Positions 16,763-24,935 are shown, counted from the first letter of the stretch. The stretch is 38,799 nt of DNA from an uncultured Bacteroidota bacterium (GCA_937868545.1 CALMMX010000031.1:1-38799), one strand, 5' to 3'. Notes: generated by a model from the letters alone, not told the origin. Made by a program: numbers and translations.

Positions 16763-18478
16763 CTAAGGTTTTTGTAGTTTCTTGAATAAGTTTACAAATA
16801 AAGGATAAGCGCCTTTTACTTGGCTGTTTTTATCACAAAAAAAATTCGGATTCCATTCAGTGATTGCATAGTTTGGATCTGAAAAATAACGATATCTATA
16901 ACCTGTTTTACCTGGCTTACATTTAAACACAATTAGATAGTCTTGGGCATTTTTGTCTAAAACAGGCATTTCCAAATCTTCTATCCTATAATAAAATTTT
17001 TCGTTTTTATCACTTGAAGTAATAATTAAAAAACCTTTATTTATTTTAAAATTTAAGGCATGTATACATTTTGATTTACAATAACTCACAAGCTCATTTA
17101 ACTCGTTATAATAAACATCATTAGCTGTTGTATAGGTAGGAAAACCAATGTTTTCAGCAACATTTCTTAATTCCTCAGAAAGATTACCTCTATACGTTAA
17201 TTCATCCATTGTTGTTGATAGAGTAGTTGTACTGCTGGATTCAATAGATTTATTATCTGTATATGGTTTTAATAATCTCTCACAATGAAGTACTTCGCCA
17301 GCATAATACCTAACTCCTTGTGCATCTTTACTATCCGTATAAACATTTGCTAGCATCTCAATATCTAACAATGTAGAAGATGGGAAAATAGTGCTATCAA
17401 CAGCTGTTCTTATATTGCTAGCCATGTTAGCGGTTATTAAACTTAACAGTTTTTGTTTTTCATTTATTTTAATACTACTGTTTGCATTATAAATACTAAA
17501 AGCTTCTGTATCATTACCCCGAATAAAATTTAGTAGAACTAATTTGTTTAGGTATTCTATCCTAACTTCATTTGTTAAATTTAGTTTTATGTGTCTATGA
17601 TATAACTCAGACAGCACATCATACTTCTTGTTAAGAAACAGTGAATAAGCAAATAGATTAACAGTATTTGAATCCAATTTATATAAATAAGCAGCTCTTT
17701 CCATAAGTTTCTCTGTAGGGTAAGGTAAACTAAGTAAACCGGCATATACTGTCTGCTTAAGGTAAAAGAGTTGTTGTAAATTATCTAATCTTTCTTCTAT
17801 TAATACTTTCTCAGAGAGATCGTGAGCAGCTTTGTAATTATGTTGCTGAGCATGAAAATTAACTTTATGTGCTAATAATTTTATTTTATTATCATTCATT
17901 TTTTCTAATGTCTTCTTTAATTCAACCGTTTTATAATAATCATAATCATTTTTTACTACTCGGTACGAGCTGTCCATAAAAGATATCAAATTTCTAAAAG
18001 CCGACTCTCTGATTTTTGAATCATACAACTGACTTGTAGCAATTTCAAAATTTTGTTGAAATTGGTCTTTTAGCTTGGCAAATTTATAATCTTCTTGTCT
18101 TTTTAATTCAAGTTTTTGTGCATTATCATATTCAAGTTTTTTTCGATAAGCAGCCATATTCTCTTGAATTTTTTTTCCAGCTTCTATCTCTTCTAATGTA
18201 GGTATACGTGCTGCTGTATTCTTGCCATACATTCTATTTAGTCTATCAAAATCCCACTGTGTCATAGGGGCACTATTGTTACCAACTGAATTTGTTTTAT
18301 AATTACTTGAACTTTTTGAAGAAACAGAAGCGTGATGACTTTCATAATTTTGCCACTCCCTTGTTGCCTGTGATCTACCATAAGTATCATAAACTTGGGC
18401 TAGGAAATTATTATAATTTAATACTAGAAAAATAAGTGCTAGTAGTTTATATGGCATTCCTTTTATTAAACTCTTCAT
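16763..18478 (-). CDS. Secreted protein of unknown function, helical
   Basis: A 571-residue protein with an N-terminal signal peptide (hydrophobic about 10-27, ending FLAQ). A Ser/Asn-rich stretch (about 40-75) leads into a charged helical, probably coiled-coil region (about 95-140). TPR-like helical repeats (about 200-350) include NYKAAHDLSEKVL and KKYDVLSELYHRHIK. The C-terminal ~130 residues are a separate domain rich in aromatic residues with several cysteines (YCKSKC, FKCKPGK, FFCDKNSQ). I recognise no enzyme motif. It is monocistronic, with a 1.6-kb gene-poor region upstream. No consensus promoter box is visible near its ATG. Confidence 0.75.
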   Translation of the reverse strand: MKSLIKGMPYKLLALIFLVLNYNNFLAQVYDTYGRSQATREWQNYESHHASVSSKSSSNYKTNSVGNNSAPMTQWDFDRLNRMYGKNTAARIPTLEEIEAGKKIQENMAAYRKKLEYDNAQKLELKRQEDYKFAKLKDQFQQNFEIATSQLYDSKIRESAFRNLISFMDSSYRVVKNDYDYYKTVELKKTLEKMNDNKIKLLAHKVNFHAQQHNYKAAHDLSEKVLIEERLDNLQQLFYLKQTVYAGLLSLPYPTEKLMERAAYLYKLDSNTVNLFAYSLFLNKKYDVLSELYHRHIKLNLTNEVRIEYLNKLVLLNFIRGNDTEAFSIYNANSSIKINEKQKLLSLITANMASNIRTAVDSTIFPSSTLLDIEMLANVYTDSKDAQGVRYYAGEVLHCERLLKPYTDNKSIESSSTTTLSTTMDELTYRGNLSEELRNVAENIGFPTYTTANDVYYNELNELVSYCKSKCIHALNFKINKGFLIITSSDKNEKFYYRIEDLEMPVLDKNAQDYLIVFKCKPGKTGYRYRYFSDPNYAITEWNPNFFCDKNSQVKGAYPLFVNLFKKLQKP

Positions 18479-19163
18479 TGTAATTAATATTATAGTTCAA
18501 ATTTTTTGAATAAAATGGTCAATTATTTTTAATACGCAGTTATTCTTTAAAAGTAAATTTTAATTTAAAGATACATTGTTGTAAAATAATCCCAAAGTAA
18601 AAAAGAAGAACTTTTATACTTCACAAATTGCTTCAGCTGTTTGTTCCAAGATTTTAGAAAAAATTAAGTATGAAAACCAAACATTAAATTAAACTGCGCT
18701 AATAGTTGGTGTTTTATAAACCAATTATGAAGCATAACTATCTGTTTTTCAACACATTATAATTATGGGCGATTAAAATAAATTAAAAACAGCTAACAAT
18801 ACTTAAAAAAATGTGATAATCAATTTCAAAGTAATTTAATAAGTTAACTATTATACCTATATCATATTACAGAATATTAATTATACCAAACATGGGCACG
18901 ATAATATCAAACATTAAAAAACAAGTAACTCTCTTTTTATTTCAAATTACAACAAGGCAATCTATAAAATCAAGACATAATTAGTAATTAGTTTAGACGA
19001 ATAGACAAATAAATATCAAGTTATTTCTAAGTGTACAGTAAATACTAATTAGTCGTGCTTCAATTTATTTACAAGAATTGGTATATAGGATTTACTTTAA
19101 AATCATTGTGATAAAATCTACACGAAAAACAATTTAAAAGTTAAAGAATTAGTGATTTAATTT

Positions 19164-19330
19164 TAAAGAGGGGGGGCGGTTCTGGCAAAAGGGTTTGAAA
19201 TCTTAGTTCTTGAGGAAAAGCATATTGTTGGTGGCAATGTGAGCAAGCATGCTCTTAGAAAGTAGAGGAAGTGGGATGTTCTGAAATTTCAATTATATAC
19301 CACCAAAACAAAAAACCGTCTTTAGAAACA
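19164..19330 (+). pseudogene. Fragment of a phytoene dehydrogenase-like FAD oxidoreductase
   Basis: A GC-richer island in very AT-rich sequence. From 19176 the plus strand reads AVLAKGFEILVLEEKHIVGG, then NVSKHALRK, a TAG at 19263-19265, and RKWDV. This matches the N-terminal FAD-binding region of CrtI/retinol-saturase-like oxidoreductases: the helix after GxGxxG, the beta strand ending in an acidic residue (VLEE), then GG and a WDV-like block. The GxGxxG itself is collapsed into a G run, there is no start, and the rest of the gene is missing. It is a fossil, not a gene. Confidence 0.55.
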
Positions 19331-19536
19331 ACAACACATAGTTAACGATTTATACATAAATAGACCAATTAATAAAATGATAGTTAAACTATATGTTTCA
19401 CTTAACATATTAATTAAAAATCATATAACATACTTCGTTATTAATAAAGCTTAAATTATTAAAAGTATCAATCTAATTAAGTTAAATCAAATACATAAAA
19501 TAAAGTATGCTATTATATTAAAAAATAAACATCGAA

Positions 19537-19745
19537 AAAAAACTACCGAAATCAATAGGACTTTTAACACTGTTCCACATGAAACAATTTGGGTATAAAC
19601 ATATAATCTATATTATTTAGAGGTAAGGCCTTTGAGTTTAAACCTTAAAACACACGAAACCATTAATGCCTTAACCAAGTAACTTCAGGTTTACAGCTTT
19701 TATAATATTTTTCTCATGCTTTTTACAAAACAGAATGAATGAAAT
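19537..19745 (-). pseudogene. Decayed copy of terminator, parS and methyltransferase 3' end
   Basis: Sequence from 19537 aligns with 20041-20240. Both have an A run, CTACCGAAA-C/T-C-RATAGGACTTT, then TGTTCCAC-TG-AAC and ATTTG-GT-TAAA-ATATAA. Weaker similarity continues (CTTTTATAATATTTTTCTCA against CTTATATTTCTCA). In the copy the terminator stem has lost symmetry and the reading frame is destroyed, so it looks like an old tandem duplication of the end of the methyltransferase gene. Confidence 0.5.
19571..19586. promoter_or_regulatory. Degenerate parS-like site
   Basis: TGTTCCACATGAAACA differs from the hybrid site at 20678 only by CA instead of CG at the centre. It lies in the decayed duplicate. 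Loss of the central CG probably weakens ParB binding. Confidence 0.5.
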
Positions 19746-20038
19746 AAACCGAGAGACGTTTAGTTTACTCCCACAGCTAATCAACTACAAAATGGTAAAT
19801 ACTCAAACCATTTAATAAGAAACAAAAGATTAAAATCCATAAGATATAAATGTTACTGTTATGCAAACTAAATAATTACACTACATATATACAGAAACTT
19901 ATATCGACACATAATACAAAAAGAATAGTGAATAACAACCTATACTGATTTGAAGCAAAATGTTTACTGTATAAACGTAAGACAAACAAATAATAAATAA
20001 AGTGGTTAAACAATCTATACATCAACAGTTAAAGGGCA

Positions 20039-20071
20039 CAAAAAAAGTCCTACCGAAACCGATAGGACTTT
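20039..20071 (-). terminator. Terminator of the mnmG-methyltransferase operon
   Basis: On the minus strand AAAGTCCTATCG pairs with CGGTAGGACTTT (one G-U pair) around GTTT and is followed by seven T residues. It begins 22 bases after the methyltransferase stop codon, with a parS site in between. Confidence 0.85.
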
Positions 20072-20078
20072 ATAAAAA

Positions 20079-20094
20079 TGTTCCACGTGGAACT
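20079..20094. promoter_or_regulatory. parS centromere-like site
   Basis: TGTTCCACGTGGAACT contains the perfect 14-bp palindrome GTTCCACGTGGAAC, the known ParB-binding core (the same core as Pseudomonas parS). It overlaps the TAG stop codon of the methyltransferase gene. Confidence 0.8.
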
Positions 20095-20977
20095 ATTTGT
20101 GTCTAAATATATAAATTGTACTAGAGTAGGTGCTAGAGTCTTTTGCTTTAAGGTTAGATCTTAAACCAACCCAAAAGGCTTTAAATAAATTAACAGAACC
20201 TGTCTTATATTTCTCACTTAACATACTAACATAGAAACTATCAAACTTCATAGGTTTAGTTTCAATAAGTTTAAAACCAGCGGTATCTAATAACTGAGTC
20301 ATTGTTTTAGCTTCAAAGTGATGTATGTGTCTTGGCACATCATAAGCCGCCCAAAATTCTTTGTAATACTGAGCATCAAATGAAATGTGATTTGGAACAG
20401 CAATAATTAATACACCATCCTTATTTAATCTATTCTTAAAGAAAGATAAAGTCTCCGGCATATCTGTAACATGTTCCAATACATGCCAAAGAGTAATGGC
20501 ATTAAACTTTTTATCTGTTATATAAGTTTGTATTCTGTCTTTGTCAGAAAACACATTATCTGCATTTTCCTTTGCAATAGTTCGAGCATCATCATCGGGC
20601 TCCATACCATATGTTTCCCAACCAACTTTTTTAATGGCTCCTAAAAACATTCCTGTTCCGCAACCATAATCTAAAATTGTTCCACGTGAAACATAAGAAG
20701 AAACTAACTTAATCTTAGACTTTAATGTATAGTTTCTAACAGCATGGTAAAGCTTATTTACTATACCTTTTTTAGAATTTGTATGTGACACATAAGATTC
20801 GGCTTTGTAATAATTCCCTAAAACAGAATTGTCGGGGCGAGGATTAGTAAACTTAAAGCCACACGATTTACAAGACACTATATTAAAACTTTCCTGGCTA
20901 ACTGTGTAATCTTTACAAACTAAAAATGGTTCGAAATGAGAAGAACCACAAACAATACATTTTTCTAAATTTAACAT
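20093..20977 (-). CDS. Class I SAM-dependent methyltransferase with zinc-ribbon
   Basis: A 294-residue protein. Its N-terminus has two Cys pairs, C7-x2-C10 (CIVC) and C36-x2-C39 (CKSC), forming a likely zinc ribbon. It is followed by a Methyltransf_23/UbiG-like fold: motif I ILDYGCGTGMFLGAI (about 101-115), the acidic end of strand 2 at MEPDDDA, and WHVLEHVTDM at motif IV. Proteins of this build often modify sugars or polyketide-like substrates, but the acceptor here is unknown. It starts 2 bases after the SRPBCC gene and ends the mnmG operon. Unusually, a full 16-bp parS site lies inside the gene (20678-20693), where it encodes Y-VSRGT just before motif I, and another overlaps the stop. Confidence 0.88.
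   Translation of the reverse strand: MLNLEKCIVCGSSHFEPFLVCKDYTVSQESFNIVSCKSCGFKFTNPRPDNSVLGNYYKAESYVSHTNSKKGIVNKLYHAVRNYTLKSKIKLVSSYVSRGTILDYGCGTGMFLGAIKKVGWETYGMEPDDDARTIAKENADNVFSDKDRIQTYITDKKFNAITLWHVLEHVTDMPETLSFFKNRLNKDGVLIIAVPNHISFDAQYYKEFWAAYDVPRHIHHFEAKTMTQLLDTAGFKLIETKPMKFDSFYVSMLSEKYKTGSVNLFKAFWVGLRSNLKAKDSSTYSSTIYIFRHK
20678..20693. promoter_or_regulatory. parS site inside the methyltransferase gene
   Basis: TGTTCCACGTGAAACA combines the two half-sites known from bacterial parS: TGTTCCAC as in Pseudomonas and GTGAAACA as in Bacillus. It lies wholly within coding sequence (codons about 95-100), as bacterial parS sites often do. Confidence 0.8.
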
Positions 20978-20979
20978 AG

Positions 20980-21393
20980 CTAGTTTAATTCGGTATAAGA
21001 TTTAAAATTATTTAATATAGACTGCCAACCTTGCTGTTGTAAATCTAATGGGTTTTGATTTTCTGGCTCAAACATTTCTGCTACTTTAACACCATCATTA
21101 ACTGATTCGAATATAATAGAAACCTTTCTGCCATCTGCCAAGGAATAATCTATTTGTTTATTGAGATCAACAAAAGAATAACTTCCCTCTAAATCAAAAC
21201 CAAACGATTTATCTTTAGCTTCCATACGAATACTAAATTTACCATCAACTTTTAAATCATTAATTGCACTAGGACAATGCCAATCTTCTGAAGCAAAATA
21301 CCAATTTACAATATGTGTTGGATTTGTAAAATAATCCCATACTTTTTCAATAGGGCTATTAATTATAACATTACAATTTAAATAATTACTCAT
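20980..21393 (-). CDS. SRPBCC/AHSA1-family protein
   Basis: A 137-residue protein of the START/Bet v1-like superfamily, with the N-terminal signature VIINSPIEKVWDYFTNPTHI-NWYF and the C-terminal helix QQGWQSILNNFKSY. Members bind hydrophobic ligands or act like Aha1 domains; no specific role can be given. I start it at the ATG at 21393 (MSNYLNC). An in-frame GTG at 21423 lies within the parS palindrome and would add ten residues outside the fold, so it is unlikely. It sits between mnmG and the methyltransferase gene and is probably co-transcribed with them. Confidence 0.85.
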   Translation of the reverse strand: MSNYLNCNVIINSPIEKVWDYFTNPTHIVNWYFASEDWHCPSAINDLKVDGKFSIRMEAKDKSFGFDLEGSYSFVDLNKQIDYSLADGRKVSIIFESVNDGVKVAEMFEPENQNPLDLQQQGWQSILNNFKSYTELN

Positions 21394-21415
21394 ACTATTA
21401 ATAAATTTTATTGAA

Positions 21416-21431
21416 TGTTCCACGTGGAACT
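21416..21431. promoter_or_regulatory. parS site at the mnmG stop codon
   Basis: TGTTCCACGTGGAACT has the same perfect 14-bp core as the site at 20079 and overlaps the TAG of mnmG in the same way. It fills much of the 36-base gap between mnmG and the SRPBCC gene. Confidence 0.8.
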
Positions 21432-23325
21432 ATCTACCTAAATGGACTAACAATACAGAAATATCAGCTGGATTAATTCCTGAAATTCTACTTGCTTGAC
21501 CAATTGTTTCCGGTCTTAATTTTGTTAATTTATCTCTTGCTTCTAATGATAAACTGTTTACAGTTTTAAAATCAAAATCTGGTTTAATTTTATAATTATC
21601 TAGTTTAGCCACTTTTTCAGCTCCTTCTTTTTCTCTTTCAATATACCCTTCATACTTCATTAATATTTCTGCTTGCATTACTGTATCGGCATCCATATTA
21701 GAAACTACATTTTTTAAATCAGAACAATGTTTAGCCAAATCAGAAATAGTAACATCGGGGCGAGATAGCACATTAAAATATCTGATTTTTTGATTAAGTG
21801 GTGCGGAATTTATACTCTCTAAGTAAGCATTAGTTTCTGAAGGTTCAGCACTAGTATTCTTGAAAAACTTAATTAGCTCCTCGTAATTTTTAATCTTACT
21901 ATTAACGGCAACCAAACGATTATCTTTTGCTAAACCAATAGAGTGGGAGAGAGGTGTTAAACGAACATCTGCATTATCTTGTCTTAATAACAATCTATAT
22001 TCTGAACGTGAAGTAAACATTCTATATGGTTCATCAGTTCCTTTTGTTACCAAATCATCTATTAAAACACCAATGTATGCCTCGTGCCTTTTTAAAATAA
22101 ATGGATTCTTTTCATTAATTTTTAGGTGGGCATTTATCCCTGCCATTTGTCCTTGGCAAGCAGCTTCTTCGTAACCAGTAGTACCATTAATTTGACCTGC
22201 AAAATATAAGTTGTCTACAAGTTTTGTTTCTAAAGAAAGTTTTAATTGAGTAGGTGGAAAATAATCGTATTCGATAGCGTAACCTGGACGGAACATTTTA
22301 GCGTTTTCGAAACCAGGAATTAATTGCATAGCTTTTTGTTGAACATCTACTGGCAAAGAAGTTGAAAATCCGTTTACATAAATTTCAACAGTGTTCCAAC
22401 CTTCTGGCTCTACAAATAATTGATGTCGATCTCTTTCCGAAAATCGAGTAATTTTATCTTCTATACTTGGGCAATAACGTGGTCCTAACCCTTGTATTCT
22501 ACCTGAGTACATTGGTGATTTTTCGAAACCAGTTCTTAAAACATCATGTACATCTTTATTAGTATATGTTATATGACAAGGTAATTGTTTTTTTAATGGG
22601 CTTCCATTATTTGAAATAAATGGTGAGGTATTTTCTAAATAAGAAAACTTATCAATTGCCACGTCACCTTCCTGTTCTTCCATTTTGGAATAATCAAGTG
22701 TTCTAGAATCTACACGAGGTGGTGTGCCTGTTTTCATTCGGCCATTTTCGAAACCTAATTTTACTAATTGTTCGGTAATCCCGTAACTTGCTGATTCTCC
22801 GCTTCTTCCGCCTCCAATTTGTTTTTCACCTAAATGAATAAGTCCGTTTAAGAAAGTTCCATTTGTTAATACAACTGCTTTAGATTTAAACTCAAGTCCC
22901 ATTCCAGTAACAACACCTTCAACACGTTTTCCATCTTTTGAAATAATTAATTCGCGACACATGTCTTGCCAAAAATCGACATTAGGTGTTTGTTCTAACA
23001 TTTCTCTCCAGGTTTGAGCAAATAGCATTCTGTCATTTTGAGAACGTGGGCTCCACATTGCTGGTCCTTTTGAGCGGTTTAGCATTCTAAATTGAATGGC
23101 AGATTTATCAGAAACAATTCCGCTATAACCACCAAGTGCATCAATTTCACGAACTATTTGTCCTTTTGCAATACCACCCATTGCAGGATTACAGCTCATT
23201 TGAGCGATGGTTTGCATATTCATGGTAAGTAGTAAAACTTTACTTCCCATATTAGCGGCTGCAGCTGCGGCTTCGCAACCAGCATGACCAGCACCAACTA
23301 CTATAACATCATATTGTGTTTGCAT
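21430..23325 (-). CDS. mnmG: tRNA uridine-5-carboxymethylaminomethyl modification enzyme MnmG
   Basis: MnmG (GidA), the FAD-binding subunit of the MnmEG complex that makes cmnm5U34 in tRNAs reading split codon boxes. The 631-residue protein has the dinucleotide motif VVGAGHAGCEAA at the N-terminus, the family blocks CNPAMGGIAKGQIVREIDA, GRSGESASYG, RMKTGTPPR, GPRYCPSIEDK and GYEEAACQGQMAG, and the C-terminal helical MnmE-binding domain (SGINPADISVLLVHL). I start it at ATG 23325. The longer frame to 23334 would begin with a TTG that is part of the -7 promoter box. In many bacteria this gene lies near oriC, consistent with the parS sites that follow it. Its usual neighbours rsmG and parAB are not here. 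Confidence 0.97.
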   Translation of the reverse strand: MQTQYDVIVVGAGHAGCEAAAAAANMGSKVLLLTMNMQTIAQMSCNPAMGGIAKGQIVREIDALGGYSGIVSDKSAIQFRMLNRSKGPAMWSPRSQNDRMLFAQTWREMLEQTPNVDFWQDMCRELIISKDGKRVEGVVTGMGLEFKSKAVVLTNGTFLNGLIHLGEKQIGGGRSGESASYGITEQLVKLGFENGRMKTGTPPRVDSRTLDYSKMEEQEGDVAIDKFSYLENTSPFISNNGSPLKKQLPCHITYTNKDVHDVLRTGFEKSPMYSGRIQGLGPRYCPSIEDKITRFSERDRHQLFVEPEGWNTVEIYVNGFSTSLPVDVQQKAMQLIPGFENAKMFRPGYAIEYDYFPPTQLKLSLETKLVDNLYFAGQINGTTGYEEAACQGQMAGINAHLKINEKNPFILKRHEAYIGVLIDDLVTKGTDEPYRMFTSRSEYRLLLRQDNADVRLTPLSHSIGLAKDNRLVAVNSKIKNYEELIKFFKNTSAEPSETNAYLESINSAPLNQKIRYFNVLSRPDVTISDLAKHCSDLKNVVSNMDADTVMQAEILMKYEGYIEREKEGAEKVAKLDNYKIKPDFDFKTVNSLSLEARDKLTKLRPETIGQASRISGINPADISVLLVHLGR

Positions 23326-23331
23326 TGTTTG

Positions 23332-23339
23332 CAAAGGTA
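23332..23339 (-). promoter_or_regulatory. -7 box (TACCTTTG) for mnmG
   Basis: TACCTTTG on the minus strand matches TAnnTTTG exactly and ends 6 bases before the ATG at 23325. No convincing -33 TTTG is visible. Transcription would start at or next to the ATG. Confidence 0.5.
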
Positions 23340-23401
23340 GTGCAAATAAATTTATTTAGAGGTAGAATAAATACTGTTTTAAAAAAGAAATTAAACTTAC
23401 G

Positions 23402-23417
23402 TTGGTGATAACACCAA
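23402..23417 (-). terminator. Possible weak terminator after the signalling operon
   Basis: TTGGTG-ATAA-CACCAA forms a perfect 6-bp hairpin 14 bases beyond the stop of the small secreted protein. A T run follows only about 15 bases later on the minus strand, so termination is uncertain. Confidence 0.35.
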
Positions 23418-23430
23418 TATTGGCGGAAAA

Positions 23431-24162
23431 TTAAGGGATAGAAATTTGTTTTGTAGTTTTATAAATATCAATTAATAATCTACCAGTATTATAATCTAAA
23501 TTGTAAAAGGTTTCAAAACTATGTAAATTATACTTATTATTTAAATACCAAATAGCATAAGGGATTCCTCCAGATATGTAATTTTTTTTTGCACCTAAAC
23601 ACATAAAATAAGCATCATTATCAGTTTTAAAATTTTTTTCAATTAACTGCTCACTTAATTTTGATGTCTTTAAAACAATTTTCCGATTATTTAATAGTGC
23701 TAAATTAAAAACAGAATCTTGATAAAGATTAACTTCAAAATCATTAATTGAAATTTTCCTTATAATAGAGTCAAAACTACTATGAAATATATATAAATTA
23801 TTTTTTACTCTTTGTGTTTTTAAAGTTTTTACTTGAGGCTCATTAATAAAATAAGCATCAAATATCATTGAAAGTGTTGTATCAACTACTTGAAATGATT
23901 TCAATTTATATGAATTAGCATTAATTTCCTTACATCTATACTCTATTCTTTGAAGTGCTGATTTTATCGTTAGAGCTTTTTTACCAGTAATTAACCTTAT
24001 TTCGCCAGCAAATAATAACCTTGAAATATCTGTTTCTTGTTCTAAAATATAAACAGTTCCAACAGGGTAATTATGCTTCAAGTTTTTGTTAACTAAAATT
24101 TCACTTTTTTGTGAAAATCCATTCAAACAACAAAATAATAATAATAATAAAATTTTAGCCAA
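23431..24162 (-). CDS. Small secreted protein of unknown function, TTG start
   Basis: A 243-residue protein with a clear signal peptide (hydrophobic residues 3-15, ending GFSQ). It begins with TTG at 24162. No ATG is in frame near the signal peptide, and a TAA lies two codons upstream, so TTG is the only start that keeps the signal. The leucine run comes from a short TTA triplet repeat (about 24136-24150). The mature part looks beta-rich (SFQVVDTTLSMIFDAYFI) and I do not recognise it. It starts 8 bases after the LytTR regulator gene and ends the operon, so it may be an output or accessory of that two-component system. Confidence 0.7.
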   Translation of the reverse strand: MAKILLLLLFCCLNGFSQKSEILVNKNLKHNYPVGTVYILEQETDISRLLFAGEIRLITGKKALTIKSALQRIEYRCKEINANSYKLKSFQVVDTTLSMIFDAYFINEPQVKTLKTQRVKNNLYIFHSSFDSIIRKISINDFEVNLYQDSVFNLALLNNRKIVLKTSKLSEQLIEKNFKTDNDAYFMCLGAKKNYISGGIPYAIWYLNNKYNLHSFETFYNLDYNTGRLLIDIYKTTKQISIP

Positions 24163-24170
24163 GACTTAAT

Positions 24171-24932
24171 CTATATCAAATTTATTTTATTCAATAATTC
24201 TTCGCGATAAGAACCCCCTACAGGAATTACTTTTTTATTTTCTTCAAGCACTACTGTTTGATTTTCGATAGTTTGAATTTTATCAATACGAACTATAAAC
24301 GAGCGGTGAACACGAATAAAATCACCATTATCCAATTTTTTTTCAATGTCTTTCATTGTAGAATGGATGGTGTAACGAGTATATTGAGTATTTAAAACAA
24401 CGTAATCTTTTAATGCTTCAACATAAAAAATATCTTTTAAATTAACTTTAACTAAACGGCTATTAGATTTTACAAATAAAATATCTTTTGCCGTTTCATC
24501 TTTATTATCAACTAATGAATACAGGAAATCACGTTCTTTTTGAATCTCTGTATCTTTTTTGTGTTTATAGATTGCCATTTCTATTGTAGAATGTAAATCT
24601 ATTTCTTTAAAAGGCTTTAAAATATAGCCGTAAGGTTCAGTAATCTTTGCTTTAGAAAGGGTACTTTCATCAGCATAAGCAGTTAAAAATATTACAGGAA
24701 TATTATATTCCTTTTTTATTTTTTCAGCAACATCAATACCTGTTAAAGGGCCTTTAATCATTATATCCATTAACACAATGTGTGGTTCTAAATCTACAAT
24801 ATTCTTTATTGCATCTGCACCATTATTACTAATTCCCAAAACATTATAGCCTAACTTTTTTAAGCTGTTTTGAATATCTTTAGCTACAATACTTTCGTCT
24901 TCTACAATGTAAACGTTTGTAATATTTTCCAT
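24171..24932 (-). CDS. LytTR-family response regulator
   Basis: A 253-residue regulator. The N-terminal receiver domain has the acidic pair E11-D12, phospho-acceptor D56 in IVLMDIM, T/S at IFLTAY and the lysine in ILKPF. After a linker comes a C-terminal LytTR DNA-binding domain (about 150-250) with DIFYVEALKDYVVL and FIRVHRSFIV. It is therefore a DNA-binding output partner for the histidine kinase, whose stop lies 3 bases upstream. Target sites are not visible. The operon also holds two exported proteins of unknown role. Confidence 0.95.
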   Translation of the reverse strand: MENITNVYIVEDESIVAKDIQNSLKKLGYNVLGISNNGADAIKNIVDLEPHIVLMDIMIKGPLTGIDVAEKIKKEYNIPVIFLTAYADESTLSKAKITEPYGYILKPFKEIDLHSTIEMAIYKHKKDTEIQKERDFLYSLVDNKDETAKDILFVKSNSRLVKVNLKDIFYVEALKDYVVLNTQYTRYTIHSTMKDIEKKLDNGDFIRVHRSFIVRIDKIQTIENQTVVLEENKKVIPVGGSYREELLNKINLI

Positions 24933-24935
24933 TTT

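Larger units (their letters stand above)
18479..20092. other. 1.6-kb gene-poor AT-rich region with gene debris
   Basis: No intact gene is present. The region holds a fragment of a FAD-dependent oxidoreductase gene (near 19164-19330), a decayed copy of the neighbouring terminator, parS and methyltransferase 3' end (from about 19537), and the terminator of the methyltransferase gene. I looked for DnaA boxes (TTATCCACA and one-mismatch forms) and found no cluster; TTATACATA (near 19349) and TTATGCAAA (near 19859) are weak single matches. A replication origin is possible because of the parS sites and mnmG nearby, but is not shown. Confidence 0.6.

Noticed and set aside
19394-19409. A fifth parS-like site (TGTTTCACTTAACATA)
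   Set aside because: Only the left half-site matches; the right half has four mismatches.
18479-20092. A defined oriC with DnaA boxes
   Set aside because: No exact TTATCCACA or TGTGGATAA and only isolated weak matches were seen; TGTGATAA at 18812 and 19107 lacks one base of the box.
21394-21423. GTG start for the SRPBCC protein
   Set aside because: The GTG is the centre of the parS palindrome and the added ten residues are outside the domain.
23326-23334. TTG start for mnmG giving three extra residues
   Set aside because: The TTG is part of the TACCTTTG promoter box, and the ATG at 23325 gives the conserved N-terminus.
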